From NCBI GenBank assembly GCA_002189035.1, contig CM007990.1, positions 5,270,001-5,334,000 of the forward strand: DNA of 64,000 bases. Direction: 5' to 3'. The position numbers were made by a program, and so were the translations under genes. Source of the stretch: Utricularia gibba. Lineage: Eukaryota; Streptophyta; Magnoliopsida; Lamiales; Lentibulariaceae. This document shows positions 62,674-64,000 of this stretch, piece after piece. Each line of letters starts with the position of its first letter. The stretch's first letter is position 1. The notes under the pieces were generated by a model. That model did not search any database and was not told the DNA's origin. It saw only the letters and a list, made by a program, of their open reading frames with translations.

Positions 62674-64000
62674 TTAGTTCTGGAGCAACCTAAGTCCAGC
62701 CTCCAAGTCCTCCATGGTGATTGTGAGCAACGCCTCTGCATCTACACAATTTATATCCGTCCTCAGGTCCAGGTACTCTCTCGCATTCACCAGCATCGGA
62801 TCGATCAGCCCTCCGTTCATCTCCCCACGCTGCTTTTCTGTGGTTTCTCGTTCGATGAGGGCGGCGACTGCCTCTACGCTGCAACGGGGGTGCAGCTTAA
62901 ACCCATACAGGACACTGTCTTCACCGGGATTATGCATCTTGAGGTGGAGTATTGCGGCCAGGTCCTTGCAGCTGAAGTCGTCGAAGTGGAAGAACTTGGT
63001 CACCCTCCGGCAGAAGCCCTCGTTGGAAGATATGATGCGCTTCATGGGTTCACTGTACCCTGCAAATATTACGACTACTTTGCCACTGTCCATGAAGGAC
63101 ATGATCTCCTCTAATGCCTCCAACCCGTAGTCCTTGTCGTCTAGCTTCTGCATCGGTATTAAGCGGTAGGCTTCATCTACAAAAAGAATGCCTCCCTCAG
63201 CTTCCTTTATCTACGCAAGGAAGCAGGGATTCATGCTACTCGTATGTTGTGTATTCGCATATCATGCCGGAGCAAAAGGGGCTAATGCAAAGGAAGTGTT
63301 TTACCTTCCTTCTTGTCTTTGGCCCTGTATGGCCAACGAACTCTCCCACAAGATCTGTTCTTTGAACTTCAGTCACCCTGTCTGTAGGAAGTATGCCAAC
63401 CATGTGGAGTAGTTTCCCTAGTGCCCTAGCTACCATGGTCTTCCCTAAAGCATTAAGAACACCCATAACTGTCATTCTGGAGATGCATTTCATTGGAAAA
63501 GATGACAAAGTGCAATGTCACATGAGTATGCTGCTGCTGCATTCTCAAATAAGTACCTGTTCCAGGGTTCCCAAGGAAAGCCATGTGAGGTGGTCTTCTG
63601 GATCCCACCTGAAGACCAAGGGCACGTCGTCTCTCATCTAAAAGCATTCCTTTTGCCCATTTTCGAAGTTGCAATTTAATCAAGTTTAAGCCCACTATAC
63701 CCTCAAGTTCCTTTTCCAGGGCATCCAATTTGGCTTGTGTCTCACTGCATGCTTCAATAGCCTTCTGTTTTCGCTGCGTTTCAAGATGCTTGAGGAGGAG
63801 TGCTCTCAATGTCTCATCACCTGGTCCTTGTGAGAGATGATTCAAAGGGGTCATCCCCTCCTGCACTCAACGCTGTTTCCAGTAAGAATCAACTAAAGAA
63901 GAATGTTTGAAGGAGAAACATACATTGTCCTCAGCACTGCAGTCAGCATTATGCTCTAGCAAGCTTTTGACCGCAGCGCAGTCACCGGCCCTGAGTGCAT
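62674..64000 (-). CDS. Ankyrin-repeat/AAA ATPase (CbbX/SpoVK-like), 5' end cut by window
   Basis: C-terminal part of a plant protein joining ankyrin repeats to a CbbX-type AAA ATPase. Exons seen are 64000-63924 (partial), 63860-63557, 63444-63305 and 63210-62674, with matching phases. The first stretch (GDCAAVKSLLEHNADCSAED, then N and EGMTPLNHLS) is the end of an ankyrin array. A helical linker follows, then the ATPase: PPHMAFLGNPGTG joined across an intron to KTMVARALGKLL makes the Walker A loop, and GGILFVDEAYRL is Walker B. VVVIFAGYSEPMKRI and GFCRRVTKFFHF (with an arginine finger candidate) come next. It ends DLEAGLRLLQN. Function in plants is not established to my knowledge. The start codon lies outside the window. 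Confidence 0.88.

Overview
This is a nuclear segment of a flowering-plant (angiosperm) genome. The genes carry many short GT-AG introns, intergenic DNA is strongly A+T-rich, and every recognised gene belongs to a plant family: lipid-transfer proteins, class III peroxidases, plant WNK kinase, vacuolar sorting receptor, FERONIA-type receptor kinase, STN8, IQD and ATL. I cannot place the species. Exon boundaries were worked out by hand from splice consensus, reading phase and family resemblance. No database was searched.

Layout. Positions 1-3.0 kb hold no gene I can name, only a 285-bp Tourist-like MITE, a cluster of GGGCC/GGCCCA elements and an A+T-rich inverted repeat. From 3.1 to 24.8 kb is an accessory-type block of secreted cell-wall and surface proteins. 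It has four minus-strand type-1 lipid-transfer protein (LTP) genes, three plus-strand class III peroxidase genes, a WNK kinase gene, and three plus-strand LTP genes of a second subgroup. From 25.5 kb to the end the window is gene-dense and housekeeping in character. In order: vacuolar sorting receptor (-), ATS3/PLAT-like protein (+), small coiled-coil protein (-), STN8 thylakoid kinase (+), FERONIA-like receptor kinase (+), h-type thioredoxin (-), coiled-coil protein (+), basic proline-rich protein (-), gamma-tubulin complex protein 2 (+), RING-H2 protein (+), FolD (-), RidA (-), IQD (-), 3-hydroxyisobutyrate dehydrogenase-like protein (-), ATL-type RING ligase (-), and an ankyrin/AAA ATPase cut by the window end (-).

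How the genes relate. The LTPs and peroxidases all have signal peptides and act in the apoplast on waxes, cutin or suberin and on phenolic or wall oxidation. Their clustering looks like two tandem-duplication histories placed side by side, not a biosynthetic operon. The later genes are functionally unrelated neighbours, several of them sharing divergent promoters.

Five genes (two LTPs, the vacuolar sorting receptor, the FERONIA-like kinase and the ATL ligase) are each broken by what looks like one missing base, four of the five in C or G runs. The shared pattern points to base-loss errors in the assembly rather than five independent pseudogenes. I found no convincing unknown system. The points most worth checking are the shared frame-break pattern, the LTP micro-exons and shared promoter module, the fourth exon of the third peroxidase, the WCDPC thioredoxin site and the paired GC-AG introns.
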